A stretch of DNA of 64,000 nt. Source: Chryseobacterium sp. 7. GTDB lineage: Bacteria; Bacteroidota; Bacteroidia; Flavobacteriales; Weeksellaceae. Made by a program: the position numbers and the translations under genes. Location of the stretch: positions 744,001 through 808,000 of the forward strand of contig NZ_RCCA01000001.1 of assembly GCF_003663845.1 (NCBI RefSeq). Direction: 5' to 3'. This document shows, one piece after another, positions 36,505-46,372 of the stretch. The notes beneath the pieces were generated by a model, which did no database searches, was not told the origin of the DNA, and worked only from the letters and a program-made list of their open reading frames with translations. The number at the start of each line of letters is the position of its first letter. The stretch's first letter is position 1.

Positions 36505-39096
36505 TTATTGAATTCCTGGCGGTTTGCCAGATGGCGGCCTGTTTTCGTTTGGTTTTTTATCCTTTTGCTGGGAAGGGTTTGTCTGCGGCGGTGGAGTAGC
36601 ACCCATATTCTGGGGCTGCAGATCTACATTGTCCAGCTTCTGTACTTTTCCGTTATTCATTTGTGGAATACCTATTCCATTCGGGGTGTTAGGTTGAGAA
36701 GGTCTGTCTCCTGGCTGTTGCTGTGGAGGGAGAGAATTTCCTTTATTATCAGTCGCCTGGAAGCTTAGGTCACTTTTCAGATAATTCAGCATTTCTTTAG
36801 CCCTTACACCTTCAGGAGTTTTTGCATAATTCAGGGCAATCTGCTCAAGCTGCAGAATCATGACTTCCTTTCCACTGGATTTTCCTGCGTTGAACGCATT
36901 TAATAAATACAGCTTAGGAACCAGTGCATCTTTAGGGTACTTCTGAATGGTCTGATCTATGATATCTTTACTTTCTGCAAATTTTTCGGATTCAAACAAG
37001 GCATAAGCCTTTTTATATTCATTTTCAACTTCTTCAGTAGATTTTACGAAAGACTGGTTTTTAGGATTTCTCGCAAATTCAGCATAGGAAGTATATGGAT
37101 AATCTGTTAACAGAATTTGTTTTGCTCTTTCAGAAACTTGCGGATTTTTCTCATAGTTCATCGCAAAAATCTCATACAATGCCTGCAGCATTACCTTTTC
37201 TTCCGGTTTTACATCTATAAGATCATACAGCGTTTTGGTAGCCAGGGGAGTGTTGGTAAAATAGTTCTGATACATAATTCCCAGCCCTAAGGAAGCAGTG
37301 TCTCTGTCTTTTTTTAACTGAGATAATTTACCCTGATCCGTAGGAATCTGCTCAATATAGTAAGTTGGCTCAAAACGTCTTGGATTAGGCGCAGAAGTTA
37401 CTCCTAATGCATCATTCTTCATATCCTCAATAGAAGCCATTTTCTTTGAAAAACGCCAGTTATCGGCAAGGGCACGGTCTCCCCATACCTGCTTAAACGT
37501 AGATGTTCCTTTGCTTACTGTTCCTGTATTGCTGAAGTAAAATGATTTTGTAGTCACCCCAAAATCCTCAAAAGAATTGGAAGAACCATTAGCGAAAATA
37601 GAGTTGGCACTATAATCTCCGGTATCAAACCCTTTGCTTCTTTCAGCACGTCTTCTTTCCTGTTCTTCTTTCTCTTCTTTAATCTTTAATTTCGCAATAT
37701 ATTTATTGAAATAGTCTGTTTTCTGTGTATTATCCATCTTTGCCAAAGAAAGAATACTGTCATTCTTTTTGATCAGATAGTAGTTTTTGGAAATCTTTTT
37801 GATGTATTCAGACTGGTCTTTTAATAAGATTTTTGAAGGCTCATAAGTCATTACAGCAAGTGCAGAATCATAATAGCTTCCCGCACCGATGTAATCATTC
37901 TTTTCCAGATAGCCTTTTCCTATTTCATAATAAGCCAGACCACGGATTTGAGGATCTGAAACCTTCTCAAACAGAGATTTTCTGAAGAACTGCTGGGCTT
38001 CATCTTTTTTTCCCGCTTTGTTGGCCATTAAACCCAATGCATAGTAAAATTCATTTTTTCTGGATCCGTAAGTTCCTTTCTTACTGATGCCTTCCAGGTA
38101 GTTTTTTGCTCCGGCATAATCGCCTTTACCATTAAAAGTTTTGGCAATAGCAATCTGGGATTTTACTTCAAATTCAAAATCGTTAGCGTATTTGTAAGCC
38201 GAAGTATAGCTTTCTCTGGCTTTATCATTCTGACCAAGATTTTCAAGAACCTGTCCTCTCAGGTATGCGATTCTGCTCTTTAATTTTCTGTTGCCGTTCA
38301 GTTCAAAAGCATCATCCAGTTCTTTGGCTGCCTCTTCTTTTTTACCCGCATCAAGCAGAGATTCAGCATAATAAATACTAAGCAGTTTTGCATAGCTTTT
38401 GTTGAGATCTTCTCCTTTCAGCTTGGCAAAAGTTTCGTGGGCTCTGTGATAATCTTTAATTTTATCATAAGCAAGACCCTGATAAATTCTAGCCAATGGA
38501 ATCCTCTTATCATCTTTCATGTGGGTGAAAACATAGTTAAGAGCATCCAGCGCTTCCAGAGATTTGCCACGGTAAATTCTTGCTTGAGCCAGAATCATAT
38601 AAGCATCAAAAATAGTCTTGTTTTTTTCTTCACCATTTCTGGTTACAGAATATTTATTGATTGCTTTTAAAGCTTTTGCTTCTGCAATTTCAAGGGTAGT
38701 AGCCCCTTTGCTCTGTTCGCCGTCTGGTCTTCCGGTTCCTGCAGGTCCGCCACCCGGTGTTCCCGGAGGTCCTGAAGCGCTTCTTCCCGCAGGTTTGTTA
38801 GCTACTTCAGCCATCTTCATAGAATTTTCGGCAAAAGCTTCAGATTGTCCGAGATCACTTCCTAAAGGCTGGTCTTCATAAGTAAGAATAGGAATATAGG
38901 GTGCATAAAAATTATCTTTATGTCCCTTATCTCTGGTCGTAAACTCACTGTTCAATGCGTCTTTTGCATTAAAAAGAGTGTTGTAGTATGTGGAAAATCC
39001 TTTCAACATCTTAGATCGCTGCTCCGGCTTTTTTGTTTTGGTAGCACAGGAAGCAACAAGGCATATGACTAAAAGGAATAATATATTCTTTTTCAT
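36505..39096 (-). CDS. porW: Type IX secretion system lipoprotein PorW/SprE
   Basis: An 863-residue lipoprotein (lipobox LVASC, Cys17) with several tetratricopeptide repeats in the first half, for example LARIYQGLAYDKIKDYHRAHETFAK and ALGLMANKAGKKDEAQQFFRKSL. Length, lipobox and the early GFSTYYNTLFNAKDALN segment match PorW of Porphyromonas and SprE of Flavobacterium, needed for type IX secretion and, in gliding species, motility. A Gly-Pro-rich insert lies at about residues 105-130, and the C-terminus is rich in Pro, Gln and Asn. No other T9SS gene is in the window. Confidence 0.88.
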   Translation of the reverse strand: MKKNILFLLVICLVASCATKTKKPEQRSKMLKGFSTYYNTLFNAKDALNSEFTTRDKGHKDNFYAPYIPILTYEDQPLGSDLGQSEAFAENSMKMAEVANKPAGRSASGPPGTPGGGPAGTGRPDGEQSKGATTLEIAEAKALKAINKYSVTRNGEEKNKTIFDAYMILAQARIYRGKSLEALDALNYVFTHMKDDKRIPLARIYQGLAYDKIKDYHRAHETFAKLKGEDLNKSYAKLLSIYYAESLLDAGKKEEAAKELDDAFELNGNRKLKSRIAYLRGQVLENLGQNDKARESYTSAYKYANDFEFEVKSQIAIAKTFNGKGDYAGAKNYLEGISKKGTYGSRKNEFYYALGLMANKAGKKDEAQQFFRKSLFEKVSDPQIRGLAYYEIGKGYLEKNDYIGAGSYYDSALAVMTYEPSKILLKDQSEYIKKISKNYYLIKKNDSILSLAKMDNTQKTDYFNKYIAKLKIKEEKEEQERRRAERSKGFDTGDYSANSIFANGSSNSFEDFGVTTKSFYFSNTGTVSKGTSTFKQVWGDRALADNWRFSKKMASIEDMKNDALGVTSAPNPRRFEPTYYIEQIPTDQGKLSQLKKDRDTASLGLGIMYQNYFTNTPLATKTLYDLIDVKPEEKVMLQALYEIFAMNYEKNPQVSERAKQILLTDYPYTSYAEFARNPKNQSFVKSTEEVENEYKKAYALFESEKFAESKDIIDQTIQKYPKDALVPKLYLLNAFNAGKSSGKEVMILQLEQIALNYAKTPEGVRAKEMLNYLKSDLSFQATDNKGNSLPPQQQPGDRPSQPNTPNGIGIPQMNNGKVQKLDNVDLQPQNMGATPPPQTNPSQQKDKKPNENRPPSGKPPGIQ

Positions 39097-39245
39097 TATT
39101 CAATATAACTCGCTAATCTGCTATTTATTATCAGCTGTTTGATGATTTTGTAAAAATAATAAAATTTTATAATGAATAATATTTATATTTCTTGCGGAAA
39201 TATTTTATTTCTACTTTAACAGGCATTTTAAACTTCAATAATTGA

Positions 39246-39809
39246 TTAAATCAGAGAGATTTCTTTCAATATTTTGTAAACAAGATGTGTAGGAAGTCCC
39301 ATAATGGTATAAAAGCTTCCTGTCATATTGGTGATTTTTGCCATTCCCAGCCATTCCTGAATGCCATAGCTGCCCGCTTTATCGAAAGGCTTATAGTTTT
39401 GAATATAATAGTTTATTTCTTCATCAGAAAGCGTATCAAGAGTAACATCCGCTACATCTGTTTCTGTAAAGATTTTATTGGCAGTTTTAATAGTAATTCC
39501 TGTATAAACCTGGTGGGTTCTTCCCGAAAGGCATCGAAGCATCTTGAACGCGTCGTCCTCATCTTTAGGTTTCCCAAGGATCACACCGTCAACAGCTACT
39601 ACTGTATCTGCGGTTAAAAGAACTTCACCAGCTTCCAAACTTCTAAAAGCATCAGCTTTTAAATCAGAAAGATAAGCGGAAGCTTCCTCTATCTTGATAT
39701 TTTCCGGAATAATTTCTTCACAGTCTATTTTTACCACTTCAAATTCAAAACCCAGGCTGGAAAGAAGCTCTTTTCTTCTTGGTGATTGTGATGCTAAAAG
39801 TAATTTCAT
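39246..39809 (-). CDS. maf: Maf family nucleotide pyrophosphatase
   Basis: A 187-residue protein with LLASQSPRRKELLSSLGFEFEV, the signature start of Maf, plus LTADTVVAVDG and KPKDEDDAFKMLRCLSGRTHQVYTG. Maf proteins hydrolyse dTTP, UTP and modified pyrimidine nucleotides to monophosphates. It lies 8 bp downstream of the KdsC-like gene in the reverse-strand operon 41075-39246. Confidence 0.94.
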   Translation of the reverse strand: MKLLLASQSPRRKELLSSLGFEFEVVKIDCEEIIPENIKIEEASAYLSDLKADAFRSLEAGEVLLTADTVVAVDGVILGKPKDEDDAFKMLRCLSGRTHQVYTGITIKTANKIFTETDVADVTLDTLSDEEINYYIQNYKPFDKAGSYGIQEWLGMAKITNMTGSFYTIMGLPTHLVYKILKEISLI

Positions 39810-39817
39810 ATCCTAAA

Positions 39818-40336
39818 TTATACAGATTGAGTATTATCATCATGCCAGTTCCCCTGAACTTTCATCACCTGTTCAATCACATCACGCACCGCACCTGTTC
39901 CTCCTTTTTTCGGGGAAATATAATCTGAAATTCCTTTTACTTCAGGAACTGCATTTTCAGGACAGGCTGCAATGGCCGAACTTTCCATGATATGAATATC
40001 CGGAAGATCATCACCCATCGTCAGAATCTCCTCATTCTTAAGATTATACTTCTTTTTAAAATCCTCAAAATCCTCAATTTTATTGTGAGACTTCGGATAA
40101 TAATCCTGAATTCCAAGATAATTGATTCTGTGTTTTACCATTTCATCATTTCCTCCTGTAATAACACCAATCAGATAATTGTTTTTTAATGCTTTCACTA
40201 CCGCATACCCGTCCAGAACATTCATAACCCTGCACATATTTCCACCGGGAAGAAGATATACACTTCCGTCTGTAAAAACTCCGTCTACATCAAATACAAA
40301 TGCCTTAATATCTTTTAATTTCTCTTTATAACTCAT
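39818..40336 (-). CDS. KdsC-like HAD phosphatase (KDO-8-phosphate phosphatase)
   Basis: A 172-residue HAD-family protein of the short C0 type. It has FVFDVDGVFTDGSVYLLPGG (the two catalytic Asp), ITGGNDEMVKHR, the Lys region SHNKIEDF and MGDDLPDIHIM. These are KdsC features, so it probably dephosphorylates KDO-8-phosphate for lipopolysaccharide core synthesis. Its start overlaps the end of the DUF2520 gene by 11 bp. Confidence 0.9.
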   Translation of the reverse strand: MSYKEKLKDIKAFVFDVDGVFTDGSVYLLPGGNMCRVMNVLDGYAVVKALKNNYLIGVITGGNDEMVKHRINYLGIQDYYPKSHNKIEDFEDFKKKYNLKNEEILTMGDDLPDIHIMESSAIAACPENAVPEVKGISDYISPKKGGTGAVRDVIEQVMKVQGNWHDDNTQSV

Positions 40337-41075
40337 ACATTTTCTGAATAGAATAATTCATTGTTTTATAAATTTCAAGACTTTCGTCTTTTAATAACTC
40401 TTCATGCAGCTGCAAAATTCTCACATCATTTCTTACGGCAGGTCCGGTTTGTGCCAGTTTAGGTTCAATTTCATGAATTTTCTGTACTGTTTCATCAATC
40501 AGTGGCAGAAAATAATCAAACGGAATTTCCTGGGAATCCGAAATTTCTTTAGCCCTTGAAAAAAGATGATTCACAAAATTGCATGCGAAAACGGCGGTCA
40601 AATGAATATACTTCCTTTTTTCATGACTGCTTTCCATTACCTTTTCTGAAATCTGAGAAGCAAGATCAATTAATATTTTCTGATCCTCTTCATTCTCTGC
40701 CTCTACAAAAAACGGAATTTTTTCATATTCCAACTCTTTGGATTTTGAAAAAGTCTGTAAAGGGTAAAAGCTGGCCTTCCTGTAATCACCGGAAAGTGCT
40801 TCTTTCGGAAGAGATCCGGATGTATGGGCAACCAAACTGCCTTTTTGGGTAATGAGTTCCGAAACTTTTTCTACAGAATTATCACTCACACAGATGATAT
40901 AAAGATCTGCCTCTTCCAGATGATCTGTTGAATAGGGAATGTGCAGTTCTTCAGAAATTTTACTTAATTCTTTTTTGTTCCTGCCAAAAATCTGGGCCAG
41001 AGGAATGCTTTTCAAAGTGAAAGCTTTTGCCATATGATAGGCAACATTTCCGGAACCGATTATTACAATTTGCAT
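40326..41075 (-). CDS. Rossmann-like and DUF2520 domain-containing protein
   Basis: A 249-residue protein from the ATG at 41075. A GTG at 41150 would add 25 residues but places a hydrophobic lead before a clean Rossmann start (MQIVIIGSGNVAYHMAKAF), so I prefer the inner one. The C-terminal half is the DUF2520 helical domain with VFACNFVNHLF. The fold resembles NADP-linked reductases such as pyrroline-5-carboxylate reductase. No substrate is known. The -7 element TATATTTG at 41080-41087 is so close to the start that the mRNA may be leaderless. Confidence 0.87.
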   Translation of the reverse strand: MQIVIIGSGNVAYHMAKAFTLKSIPLAQIFGRNKKELSKISEELHIPYSTDHLEEADLYIICVSDNSVEKVSELITQKGSLVAHTSGSLPKEALSGDYRKASFYPLQTFSKSKELEYEKIPFFVEAENEEDQKILIDLASQISEKVMESSHEKRKYIHLTAVFACNFVNHLFSRAKEISDSQEIPFDYFLPLIDETVQKIHEIEPKLAQTGPAVRNDVRILQLHEELLKDESLEIYKTMNYSIQKMYEL

Positions 41076-41197
41076 ATAACAAATATAAGGTTTTAAGCTG
41101 AGAGGGAAAAGGAAGATGATTTTAGAAATAGGATCACTCAATATAGGCACGTTTATTGCGTAACTGTCTCATATTATTTAAATTTTTAATCTGAAAA

Positions 41198-41230
41198 TTG
41201 AATTTTTAATTTAACTTTCAGTTATTTTTG
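41198..41230 (+). promoter_or_regulatory. Promoter of the sigma factor operon
   Basis: TTG (41198-41200), 22-bp spacer, TATTTTTG (41223-41230), 25 bp before the start codon. Confidence 0.65.
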
Positions 41231-41255
41231 TAATCCAAAACAGTGAAAGCATCTT

Positions 41256-41807
41256 ATGAAGATTAAGGACGCGGAGATTATTTCGTTGATGCAGAATCCA
41301 CGAACCCAGGATAAAGGTGTTCGTGCCTTGATGGATGCCTATCAAAGCAGATTATACTGGCACATAAGAAGGATTATTGTGGACGGAGATCTTGCACAGG
41401 ATACTTTGCAGGAAACTTTTATTAAAGCATATCAGAATTTTCATCAGTTCAAGAATGATAGCCAGTTATATACCTGGTTGTACAGAATAGCTACCAACGA
41501 AGCGCTGCAGCAGGTAAACAAAATGAAGAAAATGCAGAAAACTGATGAAGATCCGGAGTATCATATGCAGAATCTGGTTGCAGATAATACAGAAGGAGAT
41601 GCCGAAGAGATACAGATTTTACTGCAGAGCGCTATACAGAGTCTGCCCGAAAAGCAGAAACTGGTATTTATGATGAGGTATTATGATGATTTGGCCTACG
41701 AAGAAATATCAAAAATAGTAGATATGTCCGTAGGAACACTGAAAACAAATTATCATTATGCCAAACAGAAAATAGAAGAGTATATTAAAGAAAATTACGA
41801 AAGATAA
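41256..41807 (+). CDS. ECF-type RNA polymerase sigma factor
   Basis: A 183-residue sigma-70 family protein of the extracytoplasmic-function class. Region 2 includes DLAQDTLQETFIKAYQNFHQF and YTWLYRIATNEALQ; region 4 includes LPEKQKLVFMMRYYDDLAYEEISKIVDMSVGTLKTNYHYAKQKI. Nothing else is required for the call. It heads an apparent three-gene operon with a single-TM protein and a secreted protein, an arrangement typical of sigma, membrane regulator and periplasmic sensor. Confidence 0.93.
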   Translation: MKIKDAEIISLMQNPRTQDKGVRALMDAYQSRLYWHIRRIIVDGDLAQDTLQETFIKAYQNFHQFKNDSQLYTWLYRIATNEALQQVNKMKKMQKTDEDPEYHMQNLVADNTEGDAEEIQILLQSAIQSLPEKQKLVFMMRYYDDLAYEEISKIVDMSVGTLKTNYHYAKQKIEEYIKENYER

Positions 41808-41824
41808 TTTTTTACCCAACAAAG

Positions 41825-42367
41825 ATGAAAGAGTTCGACATAGAAAAATTAGAGCGTAAAAACATTTACACAGTTCCTGATAATATGTTTGAAAATATTC
41901 AGGAAAAAGTTTTGAATGATATAAAGACAAGTAAAAAAGCACCTGTCTTTAAGATGAACTGGATGTATGCAGCAGCAGCGTCACTGGCTTTGATCTTTGG
42001 AGCAACTTATGTTTTCAATTCAGATAATGATTCTGCGGAACAAACATTGAATGCTAAAACAGAATATGCTGCCAATACCGGAGAACCAAAAACAGAGAGC
42101 GAGCAGGCTTATGAAACTCTAAAATCTGATTTAATTTCTGTTGAAAATAACAATCAAACAGTTGAAAATCAAAAAGGTAAAGAGGTTTATGCTTCAAAAG
42201 GTGAAGCGATAACTGAAAAAGTATCAGAGACTGCAAAACCTGCAAAAGCAGCAACAAAAAAATATGAAACACAAATGAATGAATATCTGGACTCGTTTTC
42301 TAATTCTGAAATTGCAGAGTTAGCAAGTAATTCGACACAGGACGTTTATTTGGATATATATAATTAA
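41825..42367 (+). CDS. Probable membrane-bound regulator (anti-sigma-like)
   Basis: A 180-residue protein. Residues 1-40 are a short cytoplasmic segment starting KEFDIEKLERKNIYTVPDNMFENIQ, about 41-60 is one transmembrane helix (MNWMYAAAASLALIFGATYVF), and the rest is a Glu/Lys/Ala-rich periplasmic part ending SNSTQDVYLDIYN. Position 18 bp after the sigma factor and the single-TM topology suggest an anti-sigma role. There is no recognisable zinc-binding anti-sigma motif, so that is inference. Confidence 0.7.
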   Translation: MKEFDIEKLERKNIYTVPDNMFENIQEKVLNDIKTSKKAPVFKMNWMYAAAASLALIFGATYVFNSDNDSAEQTLNAKTEYAANTGEPKTESEQAYETLKSDLISVENNNQTVENQKGKEVYASKGEAITEKVSETAKPAKAATKKYETQMNEYLDSFSNSEIAELASNSTQDVYLDIYN

Positions 42368-42373
42368 AAGAAG

Positions 42374-42886
42374 ATGAAAAAGATATTATTTGCGTTTTTG
42401 ATTATTTACGGCTTCGGCTTAAATGCCCAGAGGACGGATTATGACTGGAAGAAAATGGATCCTAAGCAGAGGAAAGAAGTCATCAATAATCTTTCTCCGG
42501 AAGAGAGAAAAGATCTCCTAAAGAAATTCAGGAATAATATGATTATGGAAAGCCTGAATGTAGATCCTGGTGATAAAGCCGAGTTTACTCAATTGTATAA
42601 TGAATATCTGGAAAGCCAGAAGCAGATAAAAAGCCAGTTTAATTCAAGCTTTGATCCGGAAACCTTAACGGATGATGAAGCCAAAGCTAAATTGCAGCAA
42701 AGTTTTGAAGTAGGGCAAAAGCTACTGGATAACAGAAAAAAATACGCAGAAAAAATGCAGCAGGTAATTCCCTGCCAAAAAGTTCTGAAGCTGTTTCAGT
42801 CTGAAAAAATGATGAAAGATAAAATGGATGAAAGAAAACCTCACGGACACAATAATAATGCTTCGGGATCTAAACAAAACCCATAA
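42374..42886 (+). CDS. Secreted helical protein, Spy/CpxP-like sensor candidate
   Basis: A 170-residue protein with a signal peptide ending in NAQ. The mature part is entirely charged and helical (SPEERKDLLKKFRNNMIMESLNV and later KMQQVIPCQKVLKLFQSEKMM), with a disordered His/Asn/Ser tail. Such sensor-type proteins often follow ECF sigma and anti-sigma genes. Seven bases separate it from the preceding gene. Family identity is not certain. Confidence 0.7.
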   Translation: MKKILFAFLIIYGFGLNAQRTDYDWKKMDPKQRKEVINNLSPEERKDLLKKFRNNMIMESLNVDPGDKAEFTQLYNEYLESQKQIKSQFNSSFDPETLTDDEAKAKLQQSFEVGQKLLDNRKKYAEKMQQVIPCQKVLKLFQSEKMMKDKMDERKPHGHNNNASGSKQNP

Positions 42887-42908
42887 TAGTTTATTTTTTT
42901 AATGTTGG

Positions 42909-42945
42909 ACGGCTCTCACAGATCTTTTTGTGAGAGCCGTTTGAT
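42909..42945 (+). terminator. Terminator after the sigma factor operon
   Basis: 12-bp stem ACGGCTCTCACA / TGTGAGAGCCGT, 8-nt loop, then TTGATTT. Confidence 0.85.
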
Positions 42946-43055
42946 TTAAATAATGTATTACATCATTACGAAAATTAAATAAATTGATACAATAAGATAA
43001 TGAAAGACAATAATCTCTCTCTTTTTTTTATCTTTGCAAATTACAAGATTCTTAA

Positions 43056-44852
43056 ATGAAAAACATACGAAATTTTTGCATAATCGCTCATATCGACCAC
43101 GGTAAAAGTACCCTGGCAGACCGTCTATTGGAGTACACGAATACCGTTACCCAAAGAGAACTTCAGTCTCAGACGCTTGATGATATGGATTTGGAAAAAG
43201 AACGTGGGATTACAATCAAGTCGCACGCCATCCAGATGGATTATGAGTATAAAGGAGAAAAATATATTTTAAACCTTATTGATACACCGGGACACGTTGA
43301 CTTTTCTTATGAGGTTTCCCGTTCTATTGCTGCCTGTGAAGGGGCTCTTCTTATCGTGGATGCTGCACAGAGTATTCAGGCGCAAACCATTAGTAACCTG
43401 TATTTGGCACTTGAAAATGATTTGACAATCATTCCGATTCTGAATAAAATTGACCTTCCTTCTGCAAACCCTGAAGAAGTAACTGATGAGATTATGAATC
43501 TTATCGGATGCGAATATGAAGATGTTTTAAGAGTTTCAGGAAAAACAGGTGAAGGGGTTCATAACCTTCTTGAACAGATTGTTGAACGAATTCCTGCACC
43601 CGTAGGAAATCCTGATGGTCCGCTTCAGGCTTTGATCTTTGACTCTGTTTACAACCCGTTCAGAGGAATTGAAGCTTATTTCAAAGTAGTGAACGGAAGC
43701 ATTACTAAAAATGAAAAGATCAAATTCTTCGCCACTGGCAAAGAATATGGTGCTGATGAGGTAGGTACTCTGAAACTAAAGCAGGTTCCAAAGAAAACAA
43801 TCCAATGTGGAGATGTAGGATATCTGGTTTCCGGGATTAAAGATGCCCGTGAAGTAAAAGTAGGAGATACCATCACTTCTTTTGAAAAACCTGCTGATGG
43901 ACCTATTGATGGATTTGAGGAAGTAAAACCAATGGTATTTGCCGGGATTTACCCAATTGATTCTGAGGATTTTGAAGAATTAAGATTCTCTCTTGAAAAA
44001 TTAAGACTGAATGATGCTTCTCTTGTTTTCGAACCGGAAAGTTCTGCCGCTCTTGGTTTTGGTTTCCGTTGCGGATTCTTGGGAATGCTTCACATGGAAA
44101 TTGTTCAGGAACGTCTTGACAGAGAGTTCAATATGAACGTAATCACAACGGTACCGAACGTTTCTTATTTTGGATATACTAAAAAAGAACCGGAAGTTCC
44201 TATTTTGATCAACAACCCATCTGAAATGATGGACCCTTCAACAATGGACAGAGTAGAAGAACCTTTCATCAAGGCTTCTATCATTACAAAATCCGATTTC
44301 GTAGGAGCAGTAATGACTTTGTGTATCGAAAAAAGAGGAGAAATTGTTAACCAAAGTTATCTGACTTCTGAAAGAGTAGAGTTAATTTTCAATATGCCGC
44401 TTGCTGAAGTTGTATTCGACTTCTATGACAGGCTGAAATCAATTTCTAAAGGATATGCTTCATTCGATTATCATCCAATCGGATTCAGAGCTTCCAAGCT
44501 TGTAAAAATGGATATCCTGATCAATGGTGATATGGTAGATGCATTATCTTCACTGATTCACGATTCTAATGCTTATTACATTGGTAAAAGAATGTGTGAG
44601 AAACTTCGTGAGCTGATTCCTAGACAACAGTTTGATATTGCTGTTCAGGCTGCATTAGGAACAAAAGTAATTGCAAGAGAGACCATTAAAGCCCTAAGAA
44701 AAGACGTTACCGCAAAATGTTACGGAGGAGATATTTCCAGAAAGCGTAAGCTATTGGAAAAGCAGAAAGAAGGTAAGAAGAAAATGAAGCAGATTGGTAG
44801 AGTGGAAGTACCACAATCCGCATTTATGGCTGTATTAAAGCTAAATGATTAA
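43056..44852 (+). CDS. lepA: Elongation factor 4 (LepA)
   Basis: A 598-residue translational GTPase that back-translocates stalled ribosomes. G1 [16 protein letters not shown], the G2 region ERGITIK, G3 DTPGHVDF, G4 NKIDLP and G5 SGKTGEGV are present. The EF4-specific C-terminus ([29 protein letters not shown]) is also there. Length is normal. A -7 element TATCTTTG lies at 43029-43036. Confidence 0.97.
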   Translation: MKNIRNFCIIAHIDHGKSTLADRLLEYTNTVTQRELQSQTLDDMDLEKERGITIKSHAIQMDYEYKGEKYILNLIDTPGHVDFSYEVSRSIAACEGALLIVDAAQSIQAQTISNLYLALENDLTIIPILNKIDLPSANPEEVTDEIMNLIGCEYEDVLRVSGKTGEGVHNLLEQIVERIPAPVGNPDGPLQALIFDSVYNPFRGIEAYFKVVNGSITKNEKIKFFATGKEYGADEVGTLKLKQVPKKTIQCGDVGYLVSGIKDAREVKVGDTITSFEKPADGPIDGFEEVKPMVFAGIYPIDSEDFEELRFSLEKLRLNDASLVFEPESSAALGFGFRCGFLGMLHMEIVQERLDREFNMNVITTVPNVSYFGYTKKEPEVPILINNPSEMMDPSTMDRVEEPFIKASIITKSDFVGAVMTLCIEKRGEIVNQSYLTSERVELIFNMPLAEVVFDFYDRLKSISKGYASFDYHPIGFRASKLVKMDILINGDMVDALSSLIHDSNAYYIGKRMCEKLRELIPRQQFDIAVQAALGTKVIARETIKALRKDVTAKCYGGDISRKRKLLEKQKEGKKKMKQIGRVEVPQSAFMAVLKLND

Positions 44853-44872
44853 TTAATAGCTTATTATAAAAC

Positions 44873-44905
44873 AAAAACCGCTTCGTCAGAAGCGGTTTTT
44901 TATTG
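44873..44905. terminator. Bidirectional terminator between lepA and the DUF1579 gene
   Basis: 12-bp stem AAAAACCGCTTC / GAAGCGGTTTTT with 4-nt loop, between convergent genes. Confidence 0.9.
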
Positions 44906-44907
44906 AT

Positions 44908-45552
44908 TTATTTTTTACGGGTGTACTTTATTTCCATTGTTTTATACTCTTTTCCAGTTTTGGAATCAGGGCCGTACATTTCCAGTTTTTGGGTATTATC
45001 ATCCACAAAGGTGAAAACTTCTCTGAAATCACAATCTTTGCCGGGTCTTGAAGGGTCTGTCATTTTTCCTTTAAATTCAACTGATTTTGTAGAAGCATTC
45101 CATTCTCCCTCTCCATTCATAATTCCGGTTCCCATATTGTCGATCCAGGTACTTACAAACTTCTTTTTGGAGTTGTCATATCCTACAATGCTCATTCCTT
45201 CAAAAGGCATTCCCATAAAGTCTCCTTTGTGATTCGTCATCTGATAACGGCCGCCAAACATCATCTTATTGGTAGCCTCAGATTTACTCATCATAGGTTT
45301 TGCTCCGTTTTCCATCCACATAGTAGTTTCCCCGGTCCAGGTTCCATCAGATTTTGCAAGCATTTTTTGCATTTCTCCCGGAGTTGAATATTCCATCCAG
45401 GCTTTCATGGCCGCTGCGGAATCTACGGGTTTCCATTCAGATTTTGCAGTTGCCGAGTCCATTTTCTCAGAACCTGCGGCAGCAGTAGTTTTTCCTTTCT
45501 CACAAGCTACTAATAAAAAAGCTGCAGAAAGAATTGTTAATAAATTTTTCAT
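44908..45552 (-). CDS. DUF1579 domain-containing lipoprotein
   Basis: A 214-residue lipoprotein (lipobox LVAC, Cys17). The C-terminal 130 residues, with GGRYQMTNHKGDFMGMPFEG and FVSTWIDNMGTGIMNGEGEW, match the DUF1579 beta-barrel-like family. Function is unknown; it lies at the surface or periplasm. Convergent with lepA and divergent from the Nudix regulator. Confidence 0.85.
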   Translation of the reverse strand: MKNLLTILSAAFLLVACEKGKTTAAAGSEKMDSATAKSEWKPVDSAAAMKAWMEYSTPGEMQKMLAKSDGTWTGETTMWMENGAKPMMSKSEATNKMMFGGRYQMTNHKGDFMGMPFEGMSIVGYDNSKKKFVSTWIDNMGTGIMNGEGEWNASTKSVEFKGKMTDPSRPGKDCDFREVFTFVDDNTQKLEMYGPDSKTGKEYKTMEIKYTRKK

Positions 45553-45644
45553 AATTGTTTAGTTTTAAGAATGTTATAATGATAACTTAAAGATAAGAAC
45601 TTTTATTATAATTGAAATTATTTTTTTTATACAGACATAAATCG

Positions 45645-45669
45645 TAATTTTGTGTATTCGTAACGCAAA
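45645..45669 (+). promoter_or_regulatory. Regulator operator 1, on the Nudix regulator promoter
   Basis: Inverted repeat TTTGTGT (45649-45655), 7-bp spacer, ACGCAAA (45663-45669). It overlaps a -7 element TAATTTTG (45645-45652) and ends 7 bp before the ATG. Same architecture as the three other copies in this cluster, suggesting autoregulation. Confidence 0.75.
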
Positions 45670-45676
45670 TCAATTT

Positions 45677-46372
45677 ATGGAGTCTCCAAAAAAATTACAG
45701 GATATAAAAGTGGCTGTAGATGCCGTTATTTTCGGATATTTTGATAAAAAAGATCTTCAGATCCTTCTGATTAAAAGAAATATTGAACCTTTTAAAGGAG
45801 GATGGGCGCTACCAGGCGGACTTGTTCTTGATGATGAAAGTGTGGATGATGCTGTAAAAAGAGAACTCTATGAAGAGGCAGGCATAAAGCCCGATTTTTT
45901 AGAACAACTGTACACTTTTGGTAATCTGGGTCGTGATCCTAGGAATAGAGTGGTTTCTGTGGCTTATCTGGGGCTTGTAAACCCATCTTATCATGAACTG
46001 TTTGCTGATTCGGATGCGGAAGATGCACAATGGTTCAGTATTAATAAACTTCCTTCAGTAGCTTTTGATCATAAAACAATTATTGAAACAGCCTTAAAAA
46101 GACTTCGTACGAAAATTCAGTACCAGCCGATCGGCTTCAATCTTCTCAATGAAGAATTCCCTTTTTCAGACCTTGAAAACCTTTATAAAACAATTGTAGG
46201 GCAGGAAATCGACAGGAGAAATTTCCGAAAGAAAATCATGAGCTACGGACTGCTTAACGAAACCAATAACGTTAAAAAAGAGGGAAGCGGCAGACCCGGA
46301 AAACTTTTTACATTCAACAAGGAAAAGTACAAAGAACTTGAAGAACAGGGTTTTTACTTTGAAATTAAATAG
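45677..46372 (+). CDS. Nudix-winged helix transcriptional regulator, NrtR-like
   Basis: A 231-residue protein from the ATG at 45677; upstream in-frame sequence is the operator, so a longer start is unlikely. Residues about 10-135 are a Nudix domain with a complete box, GLVLDDESVDDAVKRELYEE followed by AGI, so the metal-binding and catalytic residues are intact. Residues about 155-231 are a winged helix with RRNFRKKIMSYGLLNETN and GRPGKLFTF, as in NrtR and Bacteroidetes AraR. NrtR-type proteins bind ADP-ribose or related compounds. The following genes are all ADP-ribose related, supporting that ligand. Confidence 0.88.
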   Translation: MESPKKLQDIKVAVDAVIFGYFDKKDLQILLIKRNIEPFKGGWALPGGLVLDDESVDDAVKRELYEEAGIKPDFLEQLYTFGNLGRDPRNRVVSVAYLGLVNPSYHELFADSDAEDAQWFSINKLPSVAFDHKTIIETALKRLRTKIQYQPIGFNLLNEEFPFSDLENLYKTIVGQEIDRRNFRKKIMSYGLLNETNNVKKEGSGRPGKLFTFNKEKYKELEEQGFYFEIK

